From Limnomonas spitsbergensis (Eukaryota > Chlorophyta > Chlorophyceae > Chlamydomonadales): DNA of 64,000 nucleotides. Below the pieces are notes generated by a model, which did not search any database, was not told the DNA's origin, and saw nothing but the letters and a program-made list of their open reading frames with translations. The stretch lies in the NCBI GenBank assembly GCA_037349105.1, contig JAYJMM010000120.1, positions 186,001 through 250,000 on the forward strand, written 5' to 3'. Made by a program: the position numbers and the translations under genes. Positions 1 to 13,300 of the stretch are shown here, piece after piece (position 1 is the stretch's first letter; each line of letters starts with the position of its first letter).

Positions 1-160
1 CAGGGCAGGGCAGGCATGTGGTGGTGCACCAGCAGCTCATGGGTGAGCACAGGGCAGGGCAGGGCCAGACAGGGCCAGGGCAGGGCAGGCATGTGGTGGT
101 GCACCAGCAGCTCATGGGCGAGCAGGGCATGGCAAGCAGGACCTTAAACGGGTCAGGTCA
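1..160. repeat. 75-bp tandem repeat, two copies
   Basis: The segment beginning ggcatgtggtggtgcacc at about 13 recurs at about 88, giving a 75-bp period, and GGGCA/GGGCC runs lie between the copies. The left end is cut by the window. It is probably part of the intron that precedes the exon at 1360. The stretch 160-410 shows imprecise copies of a GGCTGGATCC-rich motif (about 280-380) and no exon that I can support. Confidence 0.7.
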
Positions 161-450
161 GTCCAGTCAGTGGAGAGCTCTAAGAGGTTTGAAAGATCTG
201 GATGGTTTGATGCTGTCCAGCTATCCTTGCAGAAATAAGGTCTGACGGGTTATACTGTAAACCATATCCCAACCTTGGCTGGATCCTTCCTCCGGATCTC
301 AACTTGGGGCTGGATCCCTCTTACAGATCTTAATGCCGTGCTAGATCCTTCCTACAGATCTTAACCTGGGGCTGGATCCGTTCCATGCTCCCATCCCTAA
401 TGCCAGAGTGCTCCGCATCACTCACCCTCCCCCCCCTCCTCCCATACATA

Positions 451-1350
451 CATCATGGTGGTCCTTCACCATGATTTCCCTCCTCCCCCCTCCTCCCATA
501 CATCATGGTGGTCCTTCACCATTATTTCCCTCCTCCCTCCTCCTCCCATACATCATGGTGGTCCTTCACCATTATTTCCCTCCTCCCCCCTCCTCCCATA
601 CATCATGGTGGTCCTTCACCATTATTTCCCTCCTCCCCCCTCCTCCCATACATCATGGTGGTCCTTCACCATTATTTCCCTCCTCCCTCCTCCTCCCATA
701 CATCATGGTGGTCCTTCACCATTATTTCCCTCCTCCCTCCTCCTACCATACATCATGGTGGTCCTTCACCATTATTTCCCTCCTCCCCCCTCCTCCCATA
801 CATCATGGTGGTCCTTCACCATTATTTCCCCCCTCCCTCCTCCTCCCATACATCATGGTGGTCCTTCACCATTATTTCCCTCCTCCCTCCTCCTCCCATA
901 CATCATGGTGGTCCTTCACCATTATTTCCCTCCTCCCTCCTCCTCCCATACATCATGGTGGTCCTTCACCATTATTTCCCTCCTCCCCCCTCCTCCCATA
1001 CATCATGGTGGTCCTTCACCATTATTTCCCTCCTCCCTCCTCCTCCCATACATCATGGTGGTCCTTCACCATTATTTCCCCCCTCCCTCCTCCTCCCATA
1101 CATCATGGTGGTCCTTCACCATTATTTCCCTCCTCCCTCCTCCTCCCATACATCATGGTGGTCCTTCACCATTATTTCCCTCCTCCCTCCTCCTCCCATA
1201 CATCATGGTGGTCCTTCACCATTATTTCCCTCCTCCCTCCTCCTCCCATACATCATGGTGGTCCTTCACCATTATTTCCCTCCTCCCTCCTCCTCCCATA
1301 CATCATGGTGGTCCTTCACCATTATTTCCCTCCTCCCTCCTCCTCCCATA
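451..1350. repeat. 50-bp intronic minisatellite, 18 copies
   Basis: Eighteen exact-length 50-bp units run without a break from 451 to 1350. Each consists of catcatggtggtccttcacc followed by a pyrimidine-rich tract of tcctcc and ccctcc. Units differ only by a few C/T changes. The last unit ends 9 nt before the 3' splice site catcttcag at 1359, so the array fills the polypyrimidine side of an intron of gene A. Since 50 is not a multiple of 3 and the unit has no stop in this orientation, it stays open in all three forward frames; those long proline/histidine-rich frames are not genes. Confidence 0.95.
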
Positions 1351-1359
1351 CATCTTCAG

Positions 1360-4300
1360 GCCAATGGTGGTTGCAGCCGACACTCCAGGCCACGGCAGCG
1401 CTCCCCGTGACCATGCAGGGCTTCACGGAGACGTACATCTGGGCGCTCCCTGTGTTTCCCGCCACCACCTTCTCCCTTGACATCCCCCTCAGCCAGATAC
1501 CCGCCAGCCGCATCCTGGACGTGTCGGCGCGGCCGGGCGCGTCGCGTTTCACCTCGTTTAAGTATGGGTCATCCAGCGTGGCCGCCGTGTTCTCCTCATA
1601 CCTGGAGCTCAAATACGCAGGGATCCATAGCATCAGGGTGCAGGTGAATGGCTGAAGGAGGGGCAAGACGTGCGCTATTGGTGGTGTCAGGGTGTAGGGT
1701 GCAGGTGAATGGCTGAAGGAGGGGCAAGACGTGCGCTATTGGTGGTGTCAGGGTTTAGGGTGCAGGTGAATGGCTGAAGGAGGGGCAAGACGTGCGCTAT
1801 TGGTGGTGTCAGGGTGTAGGGTGCAGGTGAATGGCTGAAGGAGGGGCAAGACGTGCGCTATTGGTGGTGTCAGGGTTTAGGGTGCAGGTGAATGGCTGAA
1901 GGAGGGGCAAGACGTGCGCTATTGGTGGTGTCAGGGTGTAGGGTGCAGGTGAATGGCTGAAGGAGGGGCAAGACGTGCGCTATTGGTGGTGTCAGGGTTA
2001 AGGGTGCAGGTGAATGGCTGAAGGAGGGGCAAGACGTGCGCTATTGGTGGTGTCAGGGTTTAGGGTGCAGGTGAATGGCTGAAGGAGGGGCAAGACGTGC
2101 GCTATTGGTGGTGTCAGGGTTTAGGGTGCAGGTGAATGGCTGAAGGAGGGGCAAGACGTGCGCTATTGGTGGTGTCAGGGTGTAGGGTGCAGGTGAATGG
2201 CTGAAGGAGGGGCAAGACGTGCGCTATTGGTGGTGTCAGGGTGTAGGGTGCAGGTGAATGGCTGAAGGAGGGGCAAGACGTGCGCTATTGGTGGTGTCAG
2301 GGTTAAGGGTGCAGGTGAATGGCTGAAGGAGGGGCCAGGCGTGCGCTATTGGTGGTGTCAGGGTGTAGGGTGCAGGTGAATGGCTGAAGGAGGGGCAAGG
2401 CGTGCGCTATTGGTGGTGTCAGGGTTTAGGGTGCAGGTGAATGGCTGAAGGAGGGGCAAGACGTGCGCTATTGGTGGTGTCAGGGTTTAGGGTGCAGGTG
2501 AATGGCTGAAGGAGGGGCAAGACGTGTGCTATTGGTGGTGTCAGGGTTTAGGGTGCAGGTGAATGGCTGAAGGAGGGGCAAGACGTGCGCTATTGGTGGT
2601 GTCAGGGTTTAGGGTGCAGGTGAATGGCTGAAGGAGGGGCAAGACGTGCGCTATTGGTGGTGTCAGGGTTTAGGGTGCAGGTGAATGGCTGAAGGAGTGG
2701 CAAGACGTGCGCTATTGGTGGTGTCAGGGTTTAGGGTGCAGGTGAATGGCTGAAGGAGGGGCAAGACGTGCGCTATTGGTGGTGTCAGGGTTTAGGGTGC
2801 AGGTGAATGGCTGAAGGAGGGGCAAGACGTGCGCTATTGGTGGTGTCAGGGTTTAGGGTGCAGGTGAATGGCTGAAGGAGGGGCAAGACGTGTGCTATTG
2901 GTGGTGTCAGGGTGTAGGGTGCAGGTGAATGGCTGAAGGAGGGGCAAGAAGTGCGCTATTGGTGGTGTCAGGGTTTAGGGTGCAGGTGAATGGCTGAAGG
3001 AGGGGCAAGACGTGCGCTATTGGTGGTGTCAGGGTTCAGGGTGCAGGTGAATGGCTGAAGGAGGGGCAAGACGTGCGCTATTGGTGGTGTCAGGGTTTAG
3101 GGTGCAGGTGAATGGCTGAAGGAGGGGCAAGACGTGCGCTATTGGTGGTGTCAGGGTTTAGGGTGCAGGTGAATGGCTGAAGGAGGGGCAAGACGTGCGC
3201 TATTGGTGGTGTCAGGGTTCAGGGTGCAGGTGAATGGCTGAAGGAGGGGCGCGGCCTGCGCTATTGGTGGTGTCAGGGTTTAGGGTGCAGGTGAATGGCT
3301 GAAGGAGGGGCAAGACGTGCGCTATTGGTGGTGTCAGGGTGTAGGGTGCAGGTGAATGGCTGAAGGAGGGGCAAGAAGTGCGCTATTGGTGGTGTCAGGG
3401 TGTAGGTGCAGGTGAATGGCTGAAGGAGGGGCGCGGCCTGCGCTATTGGTGGTGTCAGGGTGTAGGGTGCAGGTGAATGGCTGAAGGAGGGGCAAGACGT
3501 GCGCTATTGGTGGTGTCAGGGTGTAGGGTGCAGGTGAATGGCTGAAGGAGGGGCAAGACGTGCGCTATTGGTGGTGTCAGGGTGTAGGGTGCAGGTGAAT
3601 GGCTGAAGGAGGGGCCAGGCGTGCGCTATTGGTGGTGTCAGGGTGTAGGGTGCAGGTGAATGGCTGAAGGAGGGGCAAGGCCTGCGCTATTGGTGGTGTC
3701 AGGGTTTAGGGTGCAGGTGAATGGCTGGAGGAGGGGCAAGACGTGCGCTATTGGTGGTGTCAGGGTGTAGGGTGCAGGTGAATGGCTGAAGGAGGGGCAA
3801 GACGTGCGCTATTGGTGGTGTCAGGGTTCAGGGTGCAGGTGAATGGCTGAAGGAGGGGCAAGACGTGCGCTATTGGTGGTGTCAGGGTGTAGGGTGCAGG
3901 TGAATGGCTGAAGGAGGGGCAAGACGTGCGCTATTGGTGGTGTCAGGGTTTAGGGTGCAGGTGAATGGCTGAAGGAGGGGCAAGACGTGCGCTATTGGTG
4001 GTGTCAGGGTGTAGGGTGCAGGTGAATGGCTGAAGGAGGGGCAAGGCGTGCGCTATTGGTGGTGTCAGGGTTTAGGGTGCAGGTGAATGGCTGAAGGAGG
4101 GGCAAGACGTGCGCTATTGGTGGTGTCAGGGTTTAGGGTGCAGGTGAATGGCTGAAGGAGGGGCAAGACGTGCGCTATTGGTGGTGTCAGGGTTTAGGGT
4201 GCAGGTGAATGGCTGAAGGAGGGGCAAGACGTGCGCTATTGGTGGTGTCAGGGTTTAGGGTGCAGGTGAATGGCTGAAGGAGGGGCAAGACGTGTGCTAT

Positions 4301-7300
4301 TGGTGGTGTCAGGGTGTAGGGTGCAGGTGAATGGCTGAAGGAGGGGCAAGAAGTGCGCTATTGGTGGTGTCAGGGTTTAGGGTGCAGGTGAATGGCTGAA
4401 GGAGGGGCAAGACGTGCGCTATTGGTGGTGTCAGGGTTCAGGGTGCAGGTGAATGGCTGAAGGAGGGGCAAGACGTGCGCTATTGGTGGTGTCAGGGTTT
4501 AGGGTGCAGGTGAATGGCTGAAGGAGGGGCAAGACGTGCGCTATTGGTGGTGTCAGGGTGTAGGGTGCAGGTGAATGGCTGAAGGAGGGGCAAGAAGTGC
4601 GCTATTGGTGGTGTCAGGGTGTAGGTGCAGGTGAATGGCTGAAGGAGGGGCAAGACGTGCGCTATTGGTGGTGTCAGGGTTTAGGGTGCAGGTGAATGGC
4701 TGAAGGAGGGGCAAGACGTGCGCTATTGGTGGTGTCAGGGTTTAGGGTGCAGGTGAATGGCTGAAGGGGGGGCAAGACGTGCGCTATTGGTGGTGTCAGG
4801 GTTTAGGGTGCAGGTGAATGGCTGAAGGAGGGGCAAGACGTGCGCTATTGGTGGTGTCAGGGTTTAGGGTGCAGGTGAATGGCTGAAGGAGGGGCAAGAC
4901 GTGCGCTATTGGTGGTGTCAGGGTGTAGGGTGCAGGTGAATGGCTGAAGGAGGGGCAAAACGTGTGCTATTGGTGGTGTCAGGGTGTAGGGTGCAGGTGA
5001 ATGGCTGAAGGAGGGGCAAGAAGTCCGCTATTGGTGGTGTCAGGGTTTAGGGTGCAGGTGAATGGCTGAAGGAGGGGCAAGACGTGCGCTATTGGTGGTG
5101 TCAGGGTTCAGGGTGCAGGTGAATGGCTGAAGGAGGGGCGCGGCCTGCGCTATTGGTGGTGTCAGGGTTTAGGGTGCAGGTGAATGGCTGAAGGAGGGGC
5201 AAGACGTGCGCTATTGGTGGTGTCAGGGTGTAGGGTGCAGGTGAATGGCTGAAGGAGGGGCAAGAAGTGCGCTATTGGTGGTGTCAGGGTGTAGGTGCAG
5301 GTGAATGGCTGAAGGAGGGGCGCGGCCTGCGCTATTGGTGGTGTCAGGGTGTAGGGTGCAGGTGAATGGCTGAAGGAGGGGCAAGACGTGCGCTATTGGT
5401 GGTGTCAGGGTGTAGGGTGCAGGTGAATGGCTGAAGGAGGGGCAAGACGTGCGCTATTGGTGGTGTCAGGGTGTAGGGTGCAGGTGAATGGCTGAAGGAG
5501 GGGCCAGGCGTGCGCTATTGGTGGTGTCAGGGTTTAGGGTGCAGGTGAATGGCTGAAGGAGGGGCAAGGCCTGCGCTATTGGTGGTGTCAGGGTTTAGGG
5601 TGCAGGTGAATGGCTGAAGGAGGGGCAAGACGTGCGCTATTGGTGGTGTCAGGGTGTAGGGTGCAGGTGAATGGCTGAAGGAGGGGCAAGACGTGCGCTA
5701 TTGGTGGTGTCAGGGTTTAGGGTGCAGGTGAATGGCTGAAGGAGGGGCAAGACGTGCGCTATTGGTGGTGTCAGGGTTTAGGGTGCAGGTGAATGGCTGA
5801 AGGAGGGGCAAGACGTGCGCTATTGGTGGTGTCAGGGTTTAGGGTGCAGGTGAATGGCTGAAGGAGGGGCAAGACGTGCGCTATTGGTGGTGTCAGGGTG
5901 TAGGGTGCAGGTGAATGGCTGAAGGAGGGGCGCGGCGTGCGCTATTGGTGGTGTCAGGGTTTAGGGTGCAGGTGAATGGCTGAAGGAGGGGCAAGACGTG
6001 CGCTATTGGTGGTGTCAGGGTTTAGGGTGCAGGTGAATGGCTGAAGGAGGGGCAAGACGTGTGCTATTGGTGGTGTCAGGGTGTAGGGTGCAGGTGAATG
6101 GCTGAAGGAGGGGCAAGACGTGCGCTATTGGTGGTGTCAGGGTTTAGGGTGCAGGTGAATGGCTGAAGGAGGGGCAAGACGTGCGCTATTGGTGGTGTCA
6201 GGGTGTAGGGTGCAGGTGAATGGCTGAAGGAGGGGCAAGACGTGTGCTATTGGTGGTGTCAGGGTGTAGGGTGCAGGTGAATGGCTGAAGGAGGGGCAAG
6301 AAGTGCGCTATTGGTGGTGTCAGGGTTTAGGGTGCAGGTGAATGGCTGAAGGAGGGGCAAGACGTGCGCTATTGGTGGTGTCAGGGTTCAGGGTGCAGGT
6401 GAATGGCTGAAGGAGGGGCAAGACGTGCGCTATTGGTGGTGTCAGGGTTTAGGGTGCAGGTGAATGGCTGAAGGAGGGGCAAGACGTGCGCTATTGGTGG
6501 TGTCAGGGTGTAGGGTGCAGGTGAATGGCTGAAGGAGGGGCAAGAAGTGCGCTATTGGTGGTGTCAGGGTGTAGGTGCAGGTGAATGGCTGAAGGAGGGG
6601 CGCGGCCTGCGCTATTGGTGGTGTCAGGGTGTAGGGTGCAGGTGAATGGCTGAAGGAGGGGCAAGACGTGCGCTATTGGTGGTGTCAGGGTGTAGGGTGC
6701 AGGTGAATGGCTGAAGGAGGGGCGCGGCGTGCGCTATTGGTGGTGTCAGGGTGTAGGGTGCAGGTGAATGGCTGAAGGAGGGGCAAGACGTGCGCTATTG
6801 GTGGTGTCAGGGTGTAGGGTGCAGGTGAATGGCTGAAGGAGGGGCAAGACGTGCGCTATTGGTGGTGTCAGGGTTTAGGGTGCAGGTGAATGGCTGAAGG
6901 AGGGGCAAGACGTGCGCTATTGGTGGTGTCAGGGTGTAGGGTGCAGGTGAATGGCTGAAGGAGGGGCAAGACGTGCGCTATTGGTGGTGTCAGGGTTTAG
7001 GGTGCAGGTGAATGGCTGAAGGAGGGGCAAGACGTGCGCTATTGGTGGTGTCAGGGTGTAGGGTGCAGGTGAATGGCTGAAGGAGGGGCAAGACGTGCGC
7101 TATTGGTGGTGTCAGGGTTTAGGGTGCAGGTGAATGGCTGAAGGAGGGGCAAGACGTGCGCTATTGGTGGTGTCAGGGTTTAGGGTGCAGGTGAATGGCT
7201 GAAGGAGGGGCAAGACGTGCGCTATTGGTGGTGTCAGGGTTTAGGGTGCAGGTGAATGGCTGAAGGAGGGGCAAGACGTGTGCTATTGGTGGTGTCAGGG

Positions 7301-10300
7301 TGTAGGGTGCAGGTGAATGGCTGAAGGAGGGGCAAGACGTGCGCTATTGGTGGTGTCAGGGTTTAGGGTGCAGGTGAATGGCTGAAGGAGGGGCAAGACG
7401 TGCGCTATTGGTGGTGTCAGGGTGTAGAGTGCAGGTGAATGGCTGAAGGAGGGGCGCGGCGTGCGCTATTGGTGGTGTCAGGGTTTAGGGTGCAGGTGAA
7501 TGGCTGAAGGAGGGGCAAGACGTGCGCTATTGGTGGTGTCAGGGTTTAGGGTGCAGGTGAATGGCTGAAGGAGGGGCAAGACGTGCGCTATTGGTGGTGT
7601 CAGGGTTTAGGGTGCAGGTGAATGGCTGAAGGAGGGGCAAGACGTGTGCTATTGGTGGTGTCAGGGTTTAGGGTGCAGGTGAATGGCTGAAGGAGGGGCA
7701 AGAAGTGCGCTATTGGTGGTGTCAGGGTTTAGGGTGCAGGTGAATGGCTGAAGGAGGGGCAAGACGTGCGCTATTGGTGGTGTCAGGGTTTAGGGTGCAG
7801 GTGAATGGCTGAAGGAGGGGCAAGACGTGCGCTATTGGTGGTGTCAGGGTTTAGGGTGCAGGTGAATGGCTGAAGGAGGGGCAAGACGTGCGCTATTGGT
7901 GGTGTCAGGGTGTAGGGTGCAGGTGAATGGCTGAAGGAGGGGCAAGACGTGCGCTATTGGTGGTGTCAGGGTTTAGGGTGCAGGTGAATGGCTGAAGGAG
8001 GGGCAAGACGTGTGCTATTGGTGGTGTCAGGGTGTATGGTGCAGGTGAATGGCTGAAGGAGGGGCAAGAAGTGCGCTATTGGTGGTGTCAGGGTTTAGGG
8101 TGCAGGTGAATGGCTGAAGGAGGGGCAAGACGTGCGCTATTGGTGGTGTCAGGGTGTAGGGTGCAGGTGAATGGCTGAAGGAGGGGCAAGACGTGCGCTA
8201 TTGGTGGTGTCAGGGTGTAGGGTGCAGGTGAATGGCTGAAGGAGGGGCAAGAAGTGCGCTATTGGTGGTGTCAGGGTGTAGGTGCAGGTGAATGGCTGAA
8301 GGAGGGGCAAGACGTGCGCTATTGGTGGTGTCAGGGTTTAGGGTGCAGGTGAATGGCTGAAGGAGGGGCAAGACGTGCGCTATTGGTGGTGTCAGGGTTT
8401 AGGGTGCAGGTGAATGGCTGAAGGAGGGGCAAGACGTGTGCTATTGGTGGTGTCAGGGTTTAGGGTGCAGGTGAATGGCTGAAGGAGGGGCAAGACGTGT
8501 GCTATTGGTGGTGTCAGGGTGTAGGGTGCAGGTGAATGGCTGAAGGAGGGGCAAGACGTGCGCTATTGGTGGTGTCAGGGTTTAGGGTGCAGGTGAATGG
8601 CTGAAGGAGGGGCAAGACGTGCGCTATTGGTGGTGTCAGGGTGTAGGGTGCAGGTGAATGGCTGAAGGAGGGGCAAGACGTGTGCTATTGGTGGTGTCAG
8701 GGTGTAGGGTGCAGGTGAATGGCTGAAGGAGGGGCAAGAAGTGCGCTATTGGTGGTGTCAGGGTTTAGGGTGCAGGTGAATGGCTGAAGGAGGGGCAAGA
8801 CGTGCGCTATTGGTGGTGTCAGGGTTCAGGGTGCAGGTGAATGGCTGAAGGAGGGGCAAGACGTGCGCTATTGGTGGTGTCAGGGTTTAGGGTGCAGGTG
8901 AATGGCTGAAGGAGGGGCAAGACGTGCGCTATTGGTGGTGTCAGGGTGTAGGGTGCAGGTGAATGGCTGAAGGAGGGGCAAGAAGTGCGCTATTGGTGGT
9001 GTCAGGGTGTAGGTGCAGGTGAATGGCTGAAGGAGGGGCGCGGCCTGCGCTATTGGTGGTGTCAGGGTGTAGGGTGCAGGTGAATGGCTGAAGGAGGGGC
9101 AAGACGTGCGCTATTGGTGGTGTCAGGGTGTAGGGTGCAGGTGAATGGCTGAAGGAGGGGCGCGGCGTGCGCTATTGGTGGTGTCAGGGTGTAGGGTGCA
9201 GGTGAATGGCTGAAGGAGGGGCAAGACGTGCGCTATTGGTGGTGTCAGGGTGTAGGGTGCAGGTGAATGGCTGAAGGAGGGGCAAGACGTGCGCTATTGG
9301 TGGTGTCAGGGTTTAGGGTGCAGGTGAATGGCTGAAGGAGGGGCAAGACGTGCGCTATTGGTGGTGTCAGGGTGTAGGGTGCAGGTGAATGGCTGAAGGA
9401 GGGGCAAGACGTGCGCTATTGGTGGTGTCAGGGTTTAGGGTGCAGGTGAATGGCTGAAGGAGGGGCAAGACGTGCGCTATTGGTGGTGTCAGGGTGTAGG
9501 GTGCAGGTGAATGGCTGAAGGAGGGGCAAGACGTGCGCTATTGGTGGTGTCAGGGTTTAGGGTGCAGGTGAATGGCTGAAGGAGGGGCAAGACGTGCGCT
9601 ATTGGTGGTGTCAGGGTTTAGGGTGCAGGTGAATGGCTGAAGGAGGGGCAAGACGTGCGCTATTGGTGGTGTCAGGGTTTAGGGTGCAGGTGAATGGCTG
9701 AAGGAGGGGCAAGACGTGTGCTATTGGTGGTGTCAGGGTGTAGGGTGCAGGTGAATGGCTGAAGGAGGGGCAAGACGTGCGCTATTGGTGGTGTCAGGGT
9801 TTAGGGTGCAGGTGAATGGCTGAAGGAGGGGCAAGACGTGCGCTATTGGTGGTGTCAGGGTGTAGAGTGCAGGTGAATGGCTGAAGGAGGGGCGCGGCGT
9901 GCGCTATTGGTGGTGTCAGGGTTTAGGGTGCAGGTGAATGGCTGAAGGAGGGGCAAGACGTGCGCTATTGGTGGTGTCAGGGTTTAGGGTGCAGGTGAAT
10001 GGCTGAAGGAGGGGCAAGACGTGCGCTATTGGTGGTGTCAGGGTTTAGGGTGCAGGTGAATGGCTGAAGGAGGGGCAAGACGTGTGCTATTGGTGGTGTC
10101 AGGGTTTAGGGTGCAGGTGAATGGCTGAAGGAGGGGCAAGAAGTGCGCTATTGGTGGTGTCAGGGTGTAGGGTGCAGGTGAATGGCTGAAGGAGGGGCAA
10201 GACGTGCGCTATTGGTGGTGTCAGGGTTTAGGGTGCAGGTGAATGGCTGAAGGAGGGGCAAGACGTGCGCTATTGGTGGTGTCAGGGTTTAGGGTGCAGG

Positions 10301-13300
10301 TGAATGGCTGAAGGAGGGGCAAGACGTGCGCTATTGGTGGTGTCAGGGTGTAGGGTGCAGGTGAATGGCTGAAGGAGGGGCAAGACGTGCGCTATTGGTG
10401 GTGTCAGGGTTTAGGGTGCAGGTGAATGGCTGAAGGAGGGGCAAGACGTGTGCTATTGGTGGTGTCAGGGTGTATGGTGCAGGTGAATGGCTGAAGGAGG
10501 GGCAAGAAGTGCGCTATTGGTGGTGTCAGGGTTTAGGGTGCAGGTGAATGGCTGAAGGAGGGGCAAGACGTGCGCTATTGGTGGTGTCAGGGTGTAGGGT
10601 GCAGGTGAATGGCTGAAGGAGGGGCAAGACGTGCGCTATTGGTGGTGTCAGGGTGTAGGGTGCAGGTGAATGGCTGAAGGAGGGGCAAGAAGTGCGCTAT
10701 TGGTGGTGTCAGGGTGTAGGTGCAGGTGAATGGCTGAAGGAGGGGCAAGACGTGCGCTATTGGTGGTGTCAGGGTTTAGGGTGCAGGTGAATGGCTGAAG
10801 GAGGGGCAAGACGTGCGCTATTGGTGGTGTCAGGGTTTAGGGTGCAGGTGAATGGCTGAAGGAGGGGCAAGACGTGTGCTATTGGTGGTGTCAGGGTTTA
10901 GGGTGCAGGTGAATGGCTGAAGGAGGGGCAAGACGTGCGCTATTGGTGGTGTCAGGGTTTAGGGTGCAGGTGAATGGCTGAAGGAGGGGCAAGACGTGCG
11001 CTATTGGTGGTGTCAGGGTTTAGGGTGCAGGTGAATGGCTGAAGGAGGGGCAAGACGTGCGCTATTGGTGGTGTCAGGGTTTAGGGTGCAGGTGAATGGC
11101 TGAAGGAGGGGCAAGACGTGCGCTATTGGTGGTGTCAGGGTTTAGGGTGCAGGTGAATGGCTGAAGGAGGGGCAAGACGTGTGCTATTGGTGGTGTCAGG
11201 GTGTAGGGTGCAGGTGAATGGCTGAAGGAGGGGCAAGAAGTGCGCTATTGGTGGTGTCAGGGTTTAGGGTGCAGGTGAATGGCTGAAGGAGGGGCAAGAC
11301 GTGCGCTATTGGTGGTGTCAGGGTGTAGGGTGCAGGTGAATGGCTGAAGGAGGGGCAAGAAGTGCGCTATTGGTGGTGTCAGGGTGTAGGTGCAGGTGAA
11401 TGGCTGAAGGAGGGGTGCGGCCTGCGCTATTGGTGGTGTCAGGGTGTAGGGTGCAGGTGAATGGCTGAAGGAGGGGCAAGACGTGCGCTATTGGTGGTGT
11501 CAGGGTGTAGGGTGCAGGTGAATGGCTGAAGGAGGGGCAAGGCGTGCGCTATTGGTGGTGTCAGGGTGTAGGGTGCAGGTGAATGGCTGAAGGAGGGGCC
11601 AGGCGTGCGCTATTGGTGGTGTCAGGGTGTAGGGTGCAGGTGAATGGCTGAAGGAGGGGCAAGGCGTGCGCTATTGGTGGTGTCAGGGTTTAGGGTGCAG
11701 GTGAATGGCTGAAGGAGGGGCAAGACGTGCGCTATTGGTGGTGTCAGGGTTTAGGGTGCAGGTGAATGGCTGAAGGAGGGGCAAGACGTGTGCTATTGGT
11801 GGTGTCAGGGTGTAGGGTGCAGGTGAATGGCTGAAGGAGGGGCAAGACGTGCGCTATTGGTGGTGTCAGGGTTTAGGGTGCAGGTGAATGGCTGAAGGAG
11901 GGGCAAGACGTGCGCTATTGGTGGTGTCAGGGTTCAGGGTGCAGGTGAATGGCTGAAGGAGGGGCAAGACGTGCGCTATTGGTGGTGTCAGGGTTTAGGG
12001 TGCAGGTGAATGGCTGAAGGAGGGGCAAGACGTGCGCTATTGGTGGTGTCAGGGTGTAGGGTGCAGGTGAATGGCTGAAGGAGGGGCAAGAAGTGCGCTA
12101 TTGGTGGTGTCAGGGTGTAGGTGCAGGTGAATGGCTGAAGGAGGGGTGCGGCCTGCGCTATTGGTGGTGTCAGGGTGTAGGGTGCAGGTGAATGGCTGAA
12201 GGAGGGGCAAGACGTGCGCTATTGGTGGTGTCAGGGTGTAGGGTGCAGGTGAATGGCTGAAGGAGGGGCAAGACGTGCGCTATTGGTGGTGTCAGGGTGT
12301 AGGGTGCAGGTGAATGGCTGAAGGAGGGGCCAGGCGTGCGCTATTGGTGGTGTCAGGGTGTAGGGTGCAGGTGAATGGCTGAAGGAGGGGCAAGGCGTGC
12401 GCTATTGGTGGTGTCAGGGTTTAGGGTGCAGGTGAATGGCTGAAGGAGGGGCAAGACGTGCGCTATTGGTGGTGTCAGGGTGTAGGGTGCAGGTGAATGG
12501 CTGAAGGAGGGGCAAGACGTGCGCTATTGGTGGTGTCAGGGTTTAGGGTGCAGGTGAATGGCTGAAGGAGGGGCAAGACGTGCGCTATTGGTGGTGTCAG
12601 GGTGTAGGGTGCAGGTGAATGGCTGAAGGAGGGGCAAGACGTGCGCTATTGGTGGTGTCAGGGTTTAGGGTGCAGGTGAATGGCTGAAGGAGGGGCAAGA
12701 CGTGCGCTATTGGTGGTGTCAGGGTGTAGGGTGCAGGTGAATGGCTGAAGGAGGGGCGCGGCGTGCGCTATTGGTGGTGTCAGGGTTTAGGGTGCAGGTG
12801 AATGGCTGAAGGAGGGGCAAGACGTGCGCTATTGGTGGTGTCAGGGTTTAGGGTGCAGGTGAATGGCTGAAGGAGGGGCAAGACGTGCGCTATTGGTGGT
12901 GTCAGGGTTTAGGGTGCAGGTGAATGGCTGAAGGAGGGGCAAGACGTGCGCTATTGGTGGTGTCAGGGTTTAGGGTGCAGGTGAATGGCTGAAGGAGGGG
13001 CAAGACGTGCGCTATTGGTGGTGTCAGGGTGTAGGGTGCAGGTGAATGGCTGAAGGAGGGGCAAGACGTGCGCTATTGGTGGTGTCAGGGTGTAGGGTGC
13101 AGGTGAATGGCTGAAGGAGGGGCAAGAAGTGCGCTATTGGTGGTGTCAGGGTTTAGGGTGCAGGTGAATGGCTGAAGGAGGGGCAAGACGTGCGCTATTG
13201 GTGGTGTCAGGGTTCAGGGTGCAGGTGAATGGCTGAAGGAGGGGCAAGACGTGCGCTATTGGTGGTGTCAGGGTTTAGGGTGCAGGTGAATGGCTGAAGG

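Noticed and set aside
408..1655. Three overlapping long proline/histidine-rich frames, one running into the real exon
   Set aside because: The 50-bp repeat is open in all three frames; the splice site at 1359 and alignment to gene B show that only 1360-1643 is exon.
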